DNA from: an uncultured Flammeovirgaceae bacterium
Lineage (GTDB): Bacteria; Bacteroidota; Bacteroidia; Cytophagales; Cyclobacteriaceae
Reading direction: 5' to 3'
Assembly: GCA_937899105.1 (NCBI GenBank)
Contig: CALBPF010000313.1
Location: 1 to 42,133, forward strand
DNA: 42,133 nt
The number at the start of each line of letters is the position of its first letter. The first letter of the stretch is position 1. The position numbers and the translations under genes were made by a program. Below, piece after piece: positions 41,967-42,133 of the stretch. Below the pieces are notes generated by a model. The model made no database searches, had not been told where the DNA came from, and worked only from the letters and a program-made list of their open reading frames with translations.

Positions 41967-42022
41967 AAAAACAAATTAATAAAAGCCGGCGATTATTGTT
42001 GAGGGTTTTTGTTTAGGCATAA

Positions 42023-42053
42023 AAAAACCCTTACTGTAGTAATAAGGGTTTTT
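42023..42053. terminator. Bidirectional terminator hairpin
   Basis: AAAAACCCTTA (42023-42033) pairs perfectly with TAAGGGTTTTT (42043-42053) around a 9-nt loop. The stem is flanked by A residues on one side and T residues on the other, so it can end transcripts from both strands: the glycosyltransferase gene from the left, and the rRNA-like sequence from the right. It begins 57 bp after the glycosyltransferase stop. Confidence 0.8.
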
Positions 42054-42064
42054 ATTGATAGAAA

Positions 42065-42133
42065 CTGGCAACGACCTACTCCTGTTTTCGACACTGGGAC
42101 ACCCTTAAGTTTTCAGTCCAAAATTTTCATTGA
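42065..42133 (-). rRNA. Partial 5S rRNA 3' end (tentative)
   Basis: Read on the minus strand, the sequence ends in GAGTAGGTCGTTGCCAG (42081-42065), the conserved 3' strand of bacterial 5S rRNA, and is followed after 11 bases by a strong terminator, as expected at the end of an rRNA operon. The preceding ~50 bases (42133-42084) do not fit the usual 5S helix IV/V sequence well. It may be a divergent or truncated 5S copy, or a misassembled repeat end. The rest of the gene would be outside the window. Confidence 0.42.

Noticed and set aside
1..42133. CRISPR array, tRNA genes, insertion sequence or prophage
   Set aside because: No regularly spaced repeats, no tRNA-like cloverleaf in the gaps I read, and no intact transposase, integrase or phage structural gene was seen.

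Overview
The window looks like chromosomal DNA from a Bacteroidota bacterium, most likely of the order Cytophagales. This is inferred from gene content: a MenA-type menaquinone prenyltransferase, a short type III-fold arginine decarboxylase next to a deoxyhypusine-synthase-like gene, orphan FtsX/MacB-type permeases paired with a PadR regulator, an AddAB-like nuclease pair, LpxR, an OmpA lipoprotein, and starts that mostly lack a Shine-Dalgarno sequence. No intact transposase, integrase, phage gene or CRISPR array was seen. Most of it is ordinary core and accessory chromosome, with several visibly broken genes.

Layout. 1-620: no intact gene, but a frameshifted minus-strand remnant. 633-2738: a secreted S41 peptidase and a small exported protein. 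2745-9203: a minus-strand recombination-repair operon (addA, a DUF559 nuclease, addB), with three consecutive hairpins between the DUF559 gene and addB. 9356-10652: a tandem universal stress protein and a YbjN/CesT-like exported protein. 10832-12549: a coiled-coil protein, menA and a small exported protein. 12552-14345: argS. 14354-15005: a Phd/VapC-type toxin-antitoxin pair with a double-palindrome operator. 15030-19414: the most interesting locus, a tightly coupled operon (arginine-deiminase-like, CtlX-like, deoxyhypusine-synthase-like) divergent from arginine decarboxylase speA. 19506-20871: a HAD phosphatase and a polyprenol-phosphate mannosyltransferase. 20868-28377: a stretch rich in broken genes (an unidentified frameshifted remnant, an FtsX permease with one in-frame stop, and an asnA remnant) mixed with an intact FtsX permease, PadR and a gamma-glutamylcyclotransferase. 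28587-32956: a GntP permease, an OmpA lipoprotein, a DECR1-like reductase and LpxR. 33005-36001: biotin genes bioF-bioD-bioA. 35991-40318: an MscS channel behind a 902-residue membrane-anchored propeller protein. 40569-41966: a GT87-like membrane glycosyltransferase. 42023-42133: a bidirectional terminator, then sequence resembling the 3' end of a 5S rRNA on the minus strand, so an rRNA operon probably lies just beyond the window.

How genes work together. The 12.5-19.4 kb region has an arginine theme: ArgS charges arginine, SpeA decarboxylates it to agmatine, and two guanidino-modifying-fold enzymes plus a DHS-fold enzyme could carry arginine, citrulline or agmatine toward ornithine, putrescine or longer polyamines. 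No agmatinase is present here, so the path from agmatine is open. AddA and AddB should form one helicase-nuclease, and the DUF559 gene is translationally coupled to addA. PadR probably represses the permease genes behind it. BioF, BioA and BioD catalyse consecutive steps to dethiobiotin; bioB is not in the window.
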